A stretch of DNA of 64,000 nucleotides from Azophilus sp965221465 (GTDB lineage Bacteria > Pseudomonadota > Gammaproteobacteria > Pseudomonadales > Azotimanducaceae). The notes beneath the pieces were generated by a model, which saw only the letters and a program-made list of their open reading frames with translations, did no database searches and was not told the DNA's origin. The position numbers and the translations under genes were made by a program. Below, piece after piece: positions 55,680 to 64,000 of the stretch. Location of the stretch: assembly GCA_965221465.1 (NCBI GenBank), contig OZ244892.1, forward strand, positions 558,001-622,000. Direction: 5' to 3'. The first letter of the stretch is position 1, and every line of letters starts with the position of its first letter.

Positions 55680-57887
55680 ATGTATGGCAAACACAAGCTG
55701 ATACTGGCGATGGTCATAGCCGCTCCATTGTCCTTCGGCCCAGGCATTGCTTCGACTGAAGAGGCAAATACGATCGAGGAAATCGTCGTGACAGCAACGA
55801 AACGGTCCGTGGCAGTAAGCGATGTACCGCTGGAAATAGACGCCCTGTCGCAGGAGCTTCTGGTCAATGCCAACGTTGAAGACATCCGTTACCTGATTGG
55901 CGCTTCACCCAAATTGAAGGCGATGGCCAATTTCGGTCAATTTGCCACTGTGATCACCTCTCGTGGTCTTATCGGTAGCACTAACCTGGATCCGACCGTC
56001 GGTACCTATATCGATGATCTGCCCTTTGTTGTGCCTGCAGGCGGTTGGGCACCGTCCGGTGCGCTTTTCGACCTGGCCCGAGTAGAAGTCCTCGGTGGTC
56101 CGCAAGGAACCTTGTACGGTCAAGGATCACTGGCTGGTACAGTTCGAATCATCACCAACGATCCCAATACCGAAAAGGCCGAAGCCGCACTCGAGGTCGG
56201 CTATGCAACGGTGGCCGATGGCGATGACGACCAGAATTATGCTGGCATGCTCAATCTTCCCATTGTCAAGGACAAGCTGGCAGCCAGAGTCGTATACAGC
56301 AAACGGGAAGAAGGTGGTTTCATAGACGCCGTCGATCCAAGTTTCGCACCGCTGGGGTTGTATAACAAGGACGATTACAACTGGGCCGACTATGAAGATT
56401 TCCGCCTTAAAGTCTTGGCAACACCCACAGACAGGCTGACGCTCAAGGGTACTTACTGGCAGTCCGAGTCGGTCAGCATCAATGCCGATGCGGAGTTCGG
56501 TGGTGTCTTCGCGCTACTTGGTTTTGGCGCTGCACCGCGCGAAACAGCCAACTGGTTTCAGGATGGCGATAACAGATCCGAGACCAAAGCATGGTCCCTG
56601 TTTGCGGAATACGACTTCGGGCCCGTTACGGTAAGCAACTCGTACTCCGATCTTGATTTCGACATACTACAGGATACGTTTTCACTCGGTAGCATCGGCG
56701 CTGCGATTCAGCCCGTCGAAGGCAAGAGTAACGAATTGCGCATCACCTCCAATCTCGAACGCCCTTTCCAATTTGTTGCGGGTCACTATTACTACGATGG
56801 CACCAACCAGTTCGATGTCGATATCGTTCTCGATCCCTTGGGTTTTGGCGGCGGTCCCTTCCCGCTGGGTGGCAACCGGCTAAGGATAGACTCTGAAGTA
56901 AGCGCATTCTTTGCAGAATTGAGCTACGAGTTTCTGGATGGTGACGTTGTGATTACCGTGGGCTTGCGTGACTTCGAAGACGATAGAACCTTCGCCCAGG
57001 CAGTTTCATTCGAATCGGTGCCTCTTGCGCAAAAAACATTCGTAATAAGCGAGCGGCAGAGTGAAACATTCTCCAAAACCACCACCAGATTCAACATCGC
57101 CTGGCGGCCAATGGACGATCAGGACTGGCTGGTCTTCCTGAACGTCGGCGAAGGTTTTCGCAGCGGCAATTTCAATGCCCAGATATCCCGGGACGGCGCG
57201 GCCGGAGCAGGCTTTCCTGGCGACGTGCGCTTCGTGCAACCAGACGTGAATCAGAGTTGGGACCTTGGCACCAAGTTTACCAGCGCCAATGGCGTGTTCT
57301 CTGCCGACGTCACCGCGTTCTGGGCAACGTTGGAAGACGCACAACAATCTGTAGACTTCACGCTTGGCGCGGTACTATTCGCCGCCACACTGGTTAACGC
57401 CGGTGATCTCGATGTGTTCGGAATCGACTACAGTATCACGATCTCGCCAACAGACAACCTGTCGTTCAATCTGCAAGGTAGTTATCTGGATACGGAATGG
57501 GACACTCTGGCACCATTGATTGACCAGTTTTCCAGCTTGCGAGTTGGTGGGCCCGCACTTGGCGTACCGGAGAATCAAGTCATTGCGTCTACGACCTTCA
57601 CCCAACCCTTCGGTTGGTTTGGTGGTGTGGACTTTATCGCCTACCTCGATTATCGCTACGAGTCGGAAAGTTCGGACACTACGGGCGTCCCGGGTAACGA
57701 TACACCCAGCCACGAAAAATGGAATCTGCGCTTGACACTGGCGAAAGCCGATTCGTGGTCTGCCTCAATGTATGTCGACAACCTGACCGATGAAGACAAG
57801 TGGATTTCCAGCGCATTCAACGGCTTCAATACACCGCCGAGACCTCGTCAGATTGGTGTGACCTTCCGTAAGGACTTTACCTTCTAG
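55680..57887 (+). CDS. TonB-dependent outer-membrane receptor
   Basis: 735 residues from ATG 55680 after GAGG; earlier in-frame codons look non-coding. A signal peptide ends at GIASTEE. The plug has IEEIVVTATKRSVAVSDVPLEIDAL and VEVLGGPQGTLYGQGSLAGTVRI. The barrel has typical amphipathic strands and ends GVTFRKDFTF with a terminal Phe. It is a second, distinct receptor of the same broad group as the one at 40832. It lies between two aldo/keto reductases and so probably imports their substrate or a precursor. Confidence 0.95.
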   Translation: MYGKHKLILAMVIAAPLSFGPGIASTEEANTIEEIVVTATKRSVAVSDVPLEIDALSQELLVNANVEDIRYLIGASPKLKAMANFGQFATVITSRGLIGSTNLDPTVGTYIDDLPFVVPAGGWAPSGALFDLARVEVLGGPQGTLYGQGSLAGTVRIITNDPNTEKAEAALEVGYATVADGDDDQNYAGMLNLPIVKDKLAARVVYSKREEGGFIDAVDPSFAPLGLYNKDDYNWADYEDFRLKVLATPTDRLTLKGTYWQSESVSINADAEFGGVFALLGFGAAPRETANWFQDGDNRSETKAWSLFAEYDFGPVTVSNSYSDLDFDILQDTFSLGSIGAAIQPVEGKSNELRITSNLERPFQFVAGHYYYDGTNQFDVDIVLDPLGFGGGPFPLGGNRLRIDSEVSAFFAELSYEFLDGDVVITVGLRDFEDDRTFAQAVSFESVPLAQKTFVISERQSETFSKTTTRFNIAWRPMDDQDWLVFLNVGEGFRSGNFNAQISRDGAAGAGFPGDVRFVQPDVNQSWDLGTKFTSANGVFSADVTAFWATLEDAQQSVDFTLGAVLFAATLVNAGDLDVFGIDYSITISPTDNLSFNLQGSYLDTEWDTLAPLIDQFSSLRVGGPALGVPENQVIASTTFTQPFGWFGGVDFIAYLDYRYESESSDTTGVPGNDTPSHEKWNLRLTLAKADSWSASMYVDNLTDEDKWISSAFNGFNTPPRPRQIGVTFRKDFTF

Positions 57888-58073
57888 TTTAGTGTTTGCT
57901 TGCACATCAAAAGAGGGCTCGAGTCCTCGCGCAGTTTGCTCCCGGATTCCAGACCGAGTGAAGGTGTCGCAGTCAGCAGCTTGACAAAAGTACTTCAGTA
58001 AATGCCAGCAAGTTGTTGGGCGCCATCTCCTGTGGGCCATCCCGGCCCACTCTGCCCGATCGTAGGAACTACC

Positions 58074-59183
58074 ATGCCACTTGACTCGTATTCGAATTTG
58101 GGCGGCACCGGACTGAAAATCAGCCGGCTCTGTCTTGGTGTGATGAATTTCGGTCAAGATGTCGACTTTTTTGGTTATAAAAACTGGTGCGTAGACAAGA
58201 AGGAAGCAGCGCGCATGTTGGACGCCTATCTTGGCGCGGGTGGCAATTTCTTCGATACCGCCGATCTCTACAACGGTGGGCAGAGTGAGGAAGTTCTCGG
58301 TGAACTACTAAGGGCGCGGGGTATCCGTGATCGGGTGGTCATCGCCACCAAGTTCTCCTGCAATGTCGGTAAGGGACCAAATTCGGGAGGTAATGGTAGA
58401 AAGAACATCATGGGGGCGATAGAAGGGTCGCTCAGGCGTTTGGACACCGACTACATAGACCTCTATATCCAACACTTTTGGGATACGATGACACCGGCTG
58501 AAGAAGTATTGCGCACCATGGATGACCTGGTGAGCAGCGGCAAGATCAGGCACTTCGGGTTGAGCAATTCGCCGGCCTGGTATGCGGGCCGTATGCAAGG
58601 TATTGCGGAATCGCGTGGTATGGAACGTTGTGCAGCCATGCAACTCGAGTATTCACTGGTTGAACGCAATATCGAGGGAGAATACGTCGATCTGGGAACT
58701 CGACATGGCATGGGTATCCTGGCTTGGAGCCCGTTGTGTATGGGTTTGCTTAGTGGCAAATACAAGCCCAGCGAAGAAGGTGGCCTTGCCGATGGTGAAG
58801 GTCGTCTCGCGGCACTGGAGGGCAAGACAGACAACTACTCGCTCGCGGGCCGCATAAACGCCGCTAACTGGGCTGTATTAGCCGAGTTGGAACGAGTCGC
58901 GAATGAAGTCGGGCGCAGCATGGCGCAGGTTGCATTGAACTGGGCAGCCAACCAGCCAGGCATTGCTTCTCTGGTTATGGGTGCATCCCGGGTGGCACAG
59001 TTGCAAGAAAACCTTCAGGCACTCGACTTCACGCTGAGCGATGAGCACATGCAAGCGCTTTCCGCGGCCAGTCAACCAGAACCGAGGAACCCCTATAAGC
59101 TTTTTACCCATAAACACGTAGACGAAGTGGTTCATGCAATGGCTGATGTCCGCGACAAACCTGACAACTACTACAGCAGATAA
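58074..59183 (+). CDS. Aldo/keto reductase
   Basis: 369 residues from ATG 58074; the preceding 24 open codons are not AKR-like. It begins SYSNLGGTGLKISRLCLGVMNFG. Tetrad: Asp/Tyr in FDTADLYNGG, Lys in VIATKFSC, His in DLYIQHFWD. Later SNSPAWYAGRM and SLVMGASRVAQLQEN. Related to the enzyme at 54295 but only moderately similar, so separate activities are likely. It follows the TonB receptor after 186 bases, which include an imperfect palindrome (GAGGGCTCGAGTCCTC). Confidence 0.93.
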   Translation: MPLDSYSNLGGTGLKISRLCLGVMNFGQDVDFFGYKNWCVDKKEAARMLDAYLGAGGNFFDTADLYNGGQSEEVLGELLRARGIRDRVVIATKFSCNVGKGPNSGGNGRKNIMGAIEGSLRRLDTDYIDLYIQHFWDTMTPAEEVLRTMDDLVSSGKIRHFGLSNSPAWYAGRMQGIAESRGMERCAAMQLEYSLVERNIEGEYVDLGTRHGMGILAWSPLCMGLLSGKYKPSEEGGLADGEGRLAALEGKTDNYSLAGRINAANWAVLAELERVANEVGRSMAQVALNWAANQPGIASLVMGASRVAQLQENLQALDFTLSDEHMQALSAASQPEPRNPYKLFTHKHVDEVVHAMADVRDKPDNYYSR

Positions 59184-59532
59184 ATCGCAGGCACGAATCA
59201 ATTGAGACGATAGCCCGACTACACTACATTTGCTGAACCGTGGCCTCTCAGAACTTCGATGAAGATTGGCCGTTAGTTCACCGCTATTGTACTGACTTCC
59301 TGGGCATCAACTCGTAACGCGTTACAACCGAAGAAGTGGACCACGGCATCCGCCTCGAAAGCGTGGAAGACGGTAACCATGATCGATTTCGGAATGCTGA
59401 TTGGTGATACAAACGTTCGGTATGGGATCGCATCGCATCTATAGTCAAGCGATTGGCCAACGGGTGGAATGCCGTACATTTGCTCGATTCAACTGTAATT
59501 GAAGAGTAAGAAAAAGGATCAAGGAGACTGTT
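59184..59532. other. Intergenic region, nothing recognised
   Basis: 349 bases between two plus-strand genes. A 68-codon minus-strand frame (59273-59479) and others overlap here but match no family. The only functional signal is the AAGGAG ribosome site at the right edge. Confidence 0.4.
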
Positions 59533-60432
59533 ATGGGCAGCAAGCTGACATACGAGGGGCGTGTTGTAGTCGTCACCGGTGCTGGCGGTGGCATAGGAGA
59601 ATTTCATGCAAAGGAATTTGCTGAGCGAGGCGCTGCGGTGTTTGTCAATGACGTCGATGGTGACGGTGCCGAGCGGGTAGTGCGGGAGATCGAGGATTCA
59701 GGCGGTGAAGCGACTGCGAATATCGGGTCGGCAGTCGAGGGTGACCGCGTCATCGGTGGGGCGATGTCGTCGTATGGTCGCATCGATGCTCTGATTCACA
59801 ATGCGGGGATACAGCAACACAAGAACATTCTGGAAATGCAAGCGAGTGACTGGCATAGGCTTATCGATGTCAATCTGAATGCAGCGTTCCATTGCTCCAA
59901 AGCTGCCTGGCCCATCATGGAACAGCAACGTTATGGCCGAATGTTGTTCACCAGTTCTCCGGGCGTGCCTGTTGGTGACATGAACTTTCCGCACTACGTG
60001 GCATCGAAATCGGGCCTTCTGGGATTGTCTCGTTCGCTGGCGCACCATGGTAGAAAACAGAACATTTTCTGTAATGCCATTCAACCTTTAGCGTCGGGTG
60101 GGATGCTAAAGGAGGGTACGCCGGAAGAATTTTGGGAACCTCTCTCCCCCAGATACGTTTCTGCAATGGCGGCTCTGCTTTGCCATGATTCCTGCTCGGA
60201 AAACGGCGCCTGCTTTGAACTTGGCGCCGGGCACATTCACAAGTTTCGTGCTCAACTGAGCGAAGGTGTTTACATTCCCGATGAAAACTATTCTGCGGAA
60301 GGGATTGCTGAGCAGATGGAAGCGATTGCAGATTTCGGTGGCGCCAACACCACCTATCGATTGGGCGACTGGGCGACCATATGGAACGATCTGATGCGAC
60401 GAACGGGCGGAGAGGAGTTGGTCTTGGAATGA
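59533..60432 (+). CDS. SDR-family oxidoreductase (multifunctional enzyme/17-beta-HSD-like)
   Basis: 299 residues from ATG 59533 after AAGGAG. Motifs: VVVTGAGGGIGEFHAKEFAERGAAVFVNDVDGDG, LIHNAGIQQHKN, FTSSPGV with catalytic Ser, and HYVASKSGLLGLS (YxxxK). The Asp after beta-2 suggests NAD+. The domain resembles the dehydrogenase part of peroxisomal-type multifunctional enzymes that oxidise 3-hydroxyacyl-CoA or steroid alcohols. Convergent with the CoA ligase, 132 bases apart. Confidence 0.92.
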   Translation: MGSKLTYEGRVVVVTGAGGGIGEFHAKEFAERGAAVFVNDVDGDGAERVVREIEDSGGEATANIGSAVEGDRVIGGAMSSYGRIDALIHNAGIQQHKNILEMQASDWHRLIDVNLNAAFHCSKAAWPIMEQQRYGRMLFTSSPGVPVGDMNFPHYVASKSGLLGLSRSLAHHGRKQNIFCNAIQPLASGGMLKEGTPEEFWEPLSPRYVSAMAALLCHDSCSENGACFELGAGHIHKFRAQLSEGVYIPDENYSAEGIAEQMEAIADFGGANTTYRLGDWATIWNDLMRRTGGEELVLE

Positions 60433-60564
60433 CTGCCGCGACCACACCGGTCGCAGTGTTGCACGTGGCCACGGGGAAAGTGCTCAGTCTCTGCGAGCGC
60501 CTCGAACAGGCCGCCAAAGCTCGAGTCGGGAATGTTCAAAGCAAGCTCCTGTTGCTTTGCTGGA

Positions 60565-62076
60565 CTAACCCAGTTTGTCGAACAGGGCCGGTAGCTCGAG
60601 TCGATCGATCTTGCCGGTGGCCGTGCGCGGTAACGGATTGTTTGTAAAGCGCACTCGCTTGGGCGCCTTGTACGGACCGAGTTCGTCCTTCAAGGTGTCA
60701 ACCATGCTGGGTTCATCCAAGGCACTTTCAGATACAACTATGGCGACAACTTCCTCGCCCCATTGCTGGCTTGGCACACCAAAGACCGCAGCCTCGTTGA
60801 CGTAGCTCTTCACGCCAAGCGCTTTTTCGACCTCCGCAGGGTACACGTTCACACCCCCGCTGATGATCATGCTTTTCTTGCGATCGACGACCACGACGCT
60901 TCCATCGTCGTTGATGAGCCCGATGTCACCGGTGAGATACCATTTTCCATCGAAGGCCTCAGCCGTTTTTTCGTCGTTTTGCCAATAGCCGCGCATCATC
61001 TGAGGGCCGGCCAGCCGAATTTCGCCGGGTGTGTTGGGCGGACAGGGATTGCCGTCGTGGTCGCAGACCATGAGGCTCAAGCCCAGCATGGCCTTGCCGC
61101 AGGAATTGGGGTTGCGGATAGCTTCTTCAAGCGTCGGAATGGTCGCGCCGCCGCAGCACTCGGTGCATCCGTACGCCTGCCGTATGCCGACGCCCTTTTC
61201 TTGAAACTGGGCAATCAGTTCTCGCGTCACCGGTGCGCCACCTGTAAAACCGTGCTCGAGCGCACTCAGGTCTGCTTCGGCAAAACCAGGAAGCTCTGCC
61301 AAGCGTTGCCAGAAGATGGCAGCGCCTCCGAACGCCGTTACACGATTGCGCACCAGGATTTCCAGCGTGCGGGCTGGATCGAACGACTTCTCGATGATGA
61401 TGTGCGCACCTAGATACAACGACACGGCCAGGTTGCAAATGATTCCGCCGGTGAATGCCAAGGGTGCAACCAGCAGGAATGTATCGTTTGCCGTCATGCC
61501 GTACCCGGCGGCGAGCCCAGCGATCATCACGCTCACCGTGTTGTGCGTATGGACAGCACCCTTGGGGTGGCCGGTTGTGCCGGACGTGTAGCAAATCGCG
61601 AGAGCATCGGAATCATCGCATTCGCGGTCGTGCTGGACTTCCGTTCGTAACAGCAACTCATTCAGGGGCATGGGTGTACTATTGCTGCCTAGATCGTACA
61701 AGGACGGCGAGTCATCGGCGTTTTTTCCATGGCTTATGCCCAGCTTTTTGGCGAGCGATGGCGTCGATACCACAAAGCGGCACCCCGAGTCCTTGACGAT
61801 TTGCTGAAGTTCATTGGGGCCGAAAAGCGCGTTGAGCGGAACGAACAGCAATTCGGCCTTGATGGCGGCAGCAAACGCAATTGCCCATTCCAAGTTGTTT
61901 GGCATCATGCAGCCGATGCGGTTACCGCGCGCCGCTCCACGCGCGGTCAGTTCACTTGCGAACGCAGTTGCTTTAGCATGGAGTTCGGCCCACGTGAGCG
62001 TTTCGTCTTCGCAGGTCACAGCAGCGGCCTCGGGGCGCATTTGGGACCAATATTCGATATGTCGTGAGAGGTGCAT
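60565..62076 (-). CDS. Acyl-CoA ligase, CaiC-like (class I adenylate-forming)
   Basis: 503 residues from ATG 62076, with GGAGGG at ideal spacing; the much longer open frame upstream is rejected. Motifs: ICYTSGTTGHPKGAVHTHNT (P-loop), AYGCTECCGGATIP, WYLTGDIGLINDDGSVVVVDRKKSMIISGG (A5-A8) and the C-terminal PRTATGKIDR with the catalytic Lys. It makes an acyl-AMP then an acyl-CoA from a carboxylic acid, preparing the substrate for the acyl-CoA dehydrogenase and hydratase steps. Divergent from the TetR regulator across 230 bases, suggesting it is the regulator's target. Confidence 0.95.
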   Translation of the reverse strand: MHLSRHIEYWSQMRPEAAAVTCEDETLTWAELHAKATAFASELTARGAARGNRIGCMMPNNLEWAIAFAAAIKAELLFVPLNALFGPNELQQIVKDSGCRFVVSTPSLAKKLGISHGKNADDSPSLYDLGSNSTPMPLNELLLRTEVQHDRECDDSDALAICYTSGTTGHPKGAVHTHNTVSVMIAGLAAGYGMTANDTFLLVAPLAFTGGIICNLAVSLYLGAHIIIEKSFDPARTLEILVRNRVTAFGGAAIFWQRLAELPGFAEADLSALEHGFTGGAPVTRELIAQFQEKGVGIRQAYGCTECCGGATIPTLEEAIRNPNSCGKAMLGLSLMVCDHDGNPCPPNTPGEIRLAGPQMMRGYWQNDEKTAEAFDGKWYLTGDIGLINDDGSVVVVDRKKSMIISGGVNVYPAEVEKALGVKSYVNEAAVFGVPSQQWGEEVVAIVVSESALDEPSMVDTLKDELGPYKAPKRVRFTNNPLPRTATGKIDRLELPALFDKLG

Positions 62077-62306
62077 GACAATAACCCTCCGCCTTGGTGA
62101 CGATCGGAGACAAGATATACAAGAATTGAGATGTGTAAAACCCTGGCTCGCATATCTCACCAACTTTTGTCGCGACGGCGCGAAGGCGATGCCTTTGACC
62201 GCCGCTTGGGCGGTCGCCGGGCGAAGCGATTGCCTGTTGTGACAGCGGTGCCCCACGATCAAGACAATTAGCACCCTTTGCCCGGTGCTCGAGGAAACCA
62301 CCCAAA

Positions 62307-62942
62307 GTGAACGAAAGTGCGGCAAAGACCGAAGCGGAAAGCAAACAAGGGCCTGCGCCAAAAAACATGGTTCAGCGCATCTTGGACGCCGCCTATCAGT
62401 GTTTTGGCAACAAGGGGATTGCCGCCACCTCGTTGAGGGACATTGCCAACGCAGCGGAAGTTTCCAGACCGACGGTGTATCGATACTTCTCCGGGAAAGC
62501 AGAGGTGGTGGAAACAATCAGCGAACTCGAGTCCGTCAAGGTCAAACGGGAGGTAAAGCGCAAGTTGCACCTGGCGCCGTGTTTTGAGGATGCGCTCACC
62601 GAGGCTCTTGTTTTGATTGTTCGCATCGCCATGAGGAACATGTACGTGCGGCGGTTGTTGGCTGACCCTGAATTCGCCCCCCGGTCGCTCAATCCTGGCG
62701 GACGCTATCACGAGATGCAGAAGGTCTGGTGGGGTACGTTTCTGACCAATGCCGTGAATCGGGGAGACATTGCAGACGACTTGGATGTTGACGACGTTGT
62801 CAGCTGGCTTACAGCGGGTATGCGAACGTTGATGTTGCGCATGCAACAGACCGAGGAGAGCGATCGGGAATTTCGACGCTACGTGCGCAGGTTTATTGTT
62901 TATCCACTCGTATCGAAGCCCTCCACGCCGCCCCGAGGTTGA
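62307..62942 (+). CDS. TetR-family transcriptional regulator
   Basis: 211 residues from GTG 62307. The N-terminal HTH is RILDAAYQCFGNKGIAATSLRDIANAAEVSRPTVYRYF (about 22-62), the TetR signature; the C-terminal ligand domain is helical and divergent. It lies head-to-head with the CoA ligase and upstream of the Rieske gene. Nearby candidate sites are an interrupted repeat (GAGATGTG...CATATCTC at about 62129-62159) and an ATGTGTAA octamer found at 62131 and again at 62955. An acyl-CoA or pathway intermediate is a likely inducer (inference). Confidence 0.92.
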   Translation: MNESAAKTEAESKQGPAPKNMVQRILDAAYQCFGNKGIAATSLRDIANAAEVSRPTVYRYFSGKAEVVETISELESVKVKREVKRKLHLAPCFEDALTEALVLIVRIAMRNMYVRRLLADPEFAPRSLNPGGRYHEMQKVWWGTFLTNAVNRGDIADDLDVDDVVSWLTAGMRTLMLRMQQTEESDREFRRYVRRFIVYPLVSKPSTPPRG

Positions 62943-63000
62943 CACGTTTCAATATGTGTAACATTATTGACGTTCAGCAATCGGGCGGAGTGTAGCGCAC

Positions 63001-64000
63001 ATGCGCCTCACAGCAGAACGCAACTTGGCAATGACGGAGAAGGTCTTTGCCCATGTCCGCAACGAAACAACGGACTTGGCAGACCACATCCTCGCCTTCG
63101 ATCCAAAAATCTATTCCTGTCCCGATATCGCGGCCGCCGAGCGAGAACGGATTTTTCAGACGCAACCGATGATGGCGGCCCATGCCTCTGAAATCAGTGA
63201 ACCGGGTGATTTCATCACGGTGCAACTCAATAGCTCGAACGCCATACTCACGCGAAAAACGGACGGCACGGTAGGCGCGTTCCTGAACGTCTGCAGGCAC
63301 CGAGGCGTGCGCCTGGTCGACTTGGAAAGTGGGCGCCGACGCACCTTTACCTGCAAATATCATGGCTGGTCGTATGGAAACGATGGAACCCATCGCGGAA
63401 TCAGTTTCGATGACACCTACGGCACGAATGCCGCCTGCGCCAAACTGAACCTGGTAGAACTGCCTGTCGAGGAGCGACATGGTTTCATCTGGCTGGTGGA
63501 GGACCCGGACGGATGCATAGATGTTGCGAACACGCTTGGGCAGGAGATGGACCAGGCCTTTACCGAGTTCGGCTTCGAAGAGTATTCGCACTATCGCGGT
63601 GAAGTGCTTGACCTGCCGCAGAACTGGAAGGTCATGAACGATGGTCTGCTCGACGGCTACCACGTGAAGTTCCTGCACCGCACGACCATCGCGCCCCATG
63701 TGTACTACAACATCCTGTCGACCAACATATTCACGGAACACTCGCTTCACTGCACCGCAAGAAAGAGAATCGACCAGATACTGGATGACCCGCCAGGCAC
63801 GCACGCACTAAATCGCTATGTCATCTTCGCAATCCACTTGTGTCCCAATTCCGTTTTGGTCGTTCAACCGCATCACGCAGAGTTCTGGACCTTTTTCCAA
63901 CATCCCGATGGCCCACATCGCAGCTTGTCCCATTTGCGGTTCATCACGCCGATGTCGACCGATCAGGAAGACAAAGATGAGATTTTGCGCAAGAACTACG
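63001..64000 (+). CDS. Rieske-type aromatic ring-hydroxylating oxygenase alpha subunit (3' truncated by window)
   Basis: Open from ATG 63001 to the window end, 333 codons, with GGAG at 62984-62987. The Rieske cluster motif is CRHRG, then CKYHGWSYG 18 residues later (Cys-x-His ... Cys-x2-His). The mononuclear-iron motif follows: NDGLLDGYHVKFLH, giving Asn-Asp...His-x4-His. The family is oligomeric and dioxygenates or monooxygenates aromatics, steroids or quaternary amines with an external reductase. A minus-strand frame over the same bases is a shadow. The last about 100 residues and any beta subunit lie outside the window. Placed next to TetR and CoA ligase, it fits the first attack on an imported substrate. 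Confidence 0.95.
   Translation, partial: MRLTAERNLAMTEKVFAHVRNETTDLADHILAFDPKIYSCPDIAAAERERIFQTQPMMAAHASEISEPGDFITVQLNSSNAILTRKTDGTVGAFLNVCRHRGVRLVDLESGRRRTFTCKYHGWSYGNDGTHRGISFDDTYGTNAACAKLNLVELPVEERHGFIWLVEDPDGCIDVANTLGQEMDQAFTEFGFEEYSHYRGEVLDLPQNWKVMNDGLLDGYHVKFLHRTTIAPHVYYNILSTNIFTEHSLHCTARKRIDQILDDPPGTHALNRYVIFAIHLCPNSVLVVQPHHAEFWTFFQHPDGPHRSLSHLRFITPMSTDQEDKDEILRKNY

Noticed and set aside
57914..57935. Imperfect palindrome GAGGGCTCGAGTCCTC after the second TonB receptor
   Set aside because: No loop and no T-run, so not a convincing terminator; no second copy found to support an operator.
62077..62517. Extension of the CoA ligase frame to 650 codons
   Set aside because: The first 147 codons overlap the TetR gene on the other strand and lack similarity to ligases; GGAGGG precedes ATG 62076.
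62974..63804. 276-codon minus-strand frame at the right end
   Set aside because: It is antisense to the Rieske oxygenase, whose CxH...CxxH and iron motifs are on the plus strand and whose frame runs off the window.

Overview
This 64 kb window looks like a mosaic stretch of a proteobacterial chromosome, most likely gammaproteobacterial. That inference rests on gene content: class I fumarase, RecQ, Sec/Tat signals, TonB-dependent receptors with typical 'EEIVVTA' N-termini, CaiC-like CoA ligase, a Rieske oxygenase and carboxylic acid reductase. No rRNA, tRNA or CRISPR array was seen, so taxonomy is unproven. Base composition changes sharply along the window (counts on sampled lines only): about 65-70% GC in 1-7.8 kb and in the 23-28 kb genes, about 50% in the defence genes, and mid to high 40s in the 40.8-49.4 kb block.

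Region 1 (1-7.8 kb) is housekeeping-like: a 3' piece of recQ, a DUF4153 membrane protein, an M19 dipeptidase lipoprotein, class I fumarase and a Tat-exported split-barrel protein. A 28-unit hexanucleotide repeat separates the last two.

Region 2 (8.1-17.8 kb) is a probable antiphage island. It holds a giant SIR2-domain protein, a small secreted protein, an IS66-type remnant, and a 1603-residue DUF4011/superfamily 1 helicase/Vsr-like nuclease/DUF3320 protein.

Region 3 (17.9-28.8 kb) is a rearranged zone rich in orphan antitoxins (HigA, HicB, Phd, TacA) and decayed toxins (PIN twice, TacT, VapC). A segment carrying Phd, a PIN stub and a TolB-propeller/amidohydrolase gene is present twice. One copy is intact (22.8-26.7 kb). 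The other (18.1-19.6 kb) is a pseudogene with an exact 936-bp in-frame internal deletion, a frameshift and a 3' truncation.

Region 4 (28.8-38.7 kb, minus strand) is a tight seven-gene unit: hyuA, hyuB, a D-aminoacylase-like amidohydrolase, a PPOX-fold protein, a ferredoxin-P450 fusion, an alpha/beta-hydrolase with His at the nucleophile position, and an SDR. A sigma70-like promoter precedes hyuA. Taken together these genes suggest oxidation and hydrolysis of a cyclic amide, imide or lactam, but the substrate is unknown.

Region 5 (38.9-49.9 kb, plus strand) carries an acyl-CoA dehydrogenase (apparently with an AUC start), a TonB receptor, an SDR, carboxylic acid reductase with its phosphopantetheinyl transferase, and a metallophosphoesterase. 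The block is flanked by direct repeats of about 400 bp made of the hyuA promoter and 5' end; the right copy is a broken hyuA. This geometry is what a single-crossover integration leaves.

Region 6 (50-64 kb) continues the catabolic theme: a tandem Lrp-like regulator, a double-hotdog hydratase, an ABM monooxygenase, a quinone-reductase-type MDR, two aldo/keto reductases, a second TonB receptor, an SDR, an acyl-CoA ligase divergent from a TetR regulator, and a Rieske oxygenase alpha subunit cut by the window end. Regions 4-6 together read as an acquired island for uptake and breakdown of one or more hydrophobic compounds through oxygenation, carbonyl redox steps and CoA-ester chemistry.
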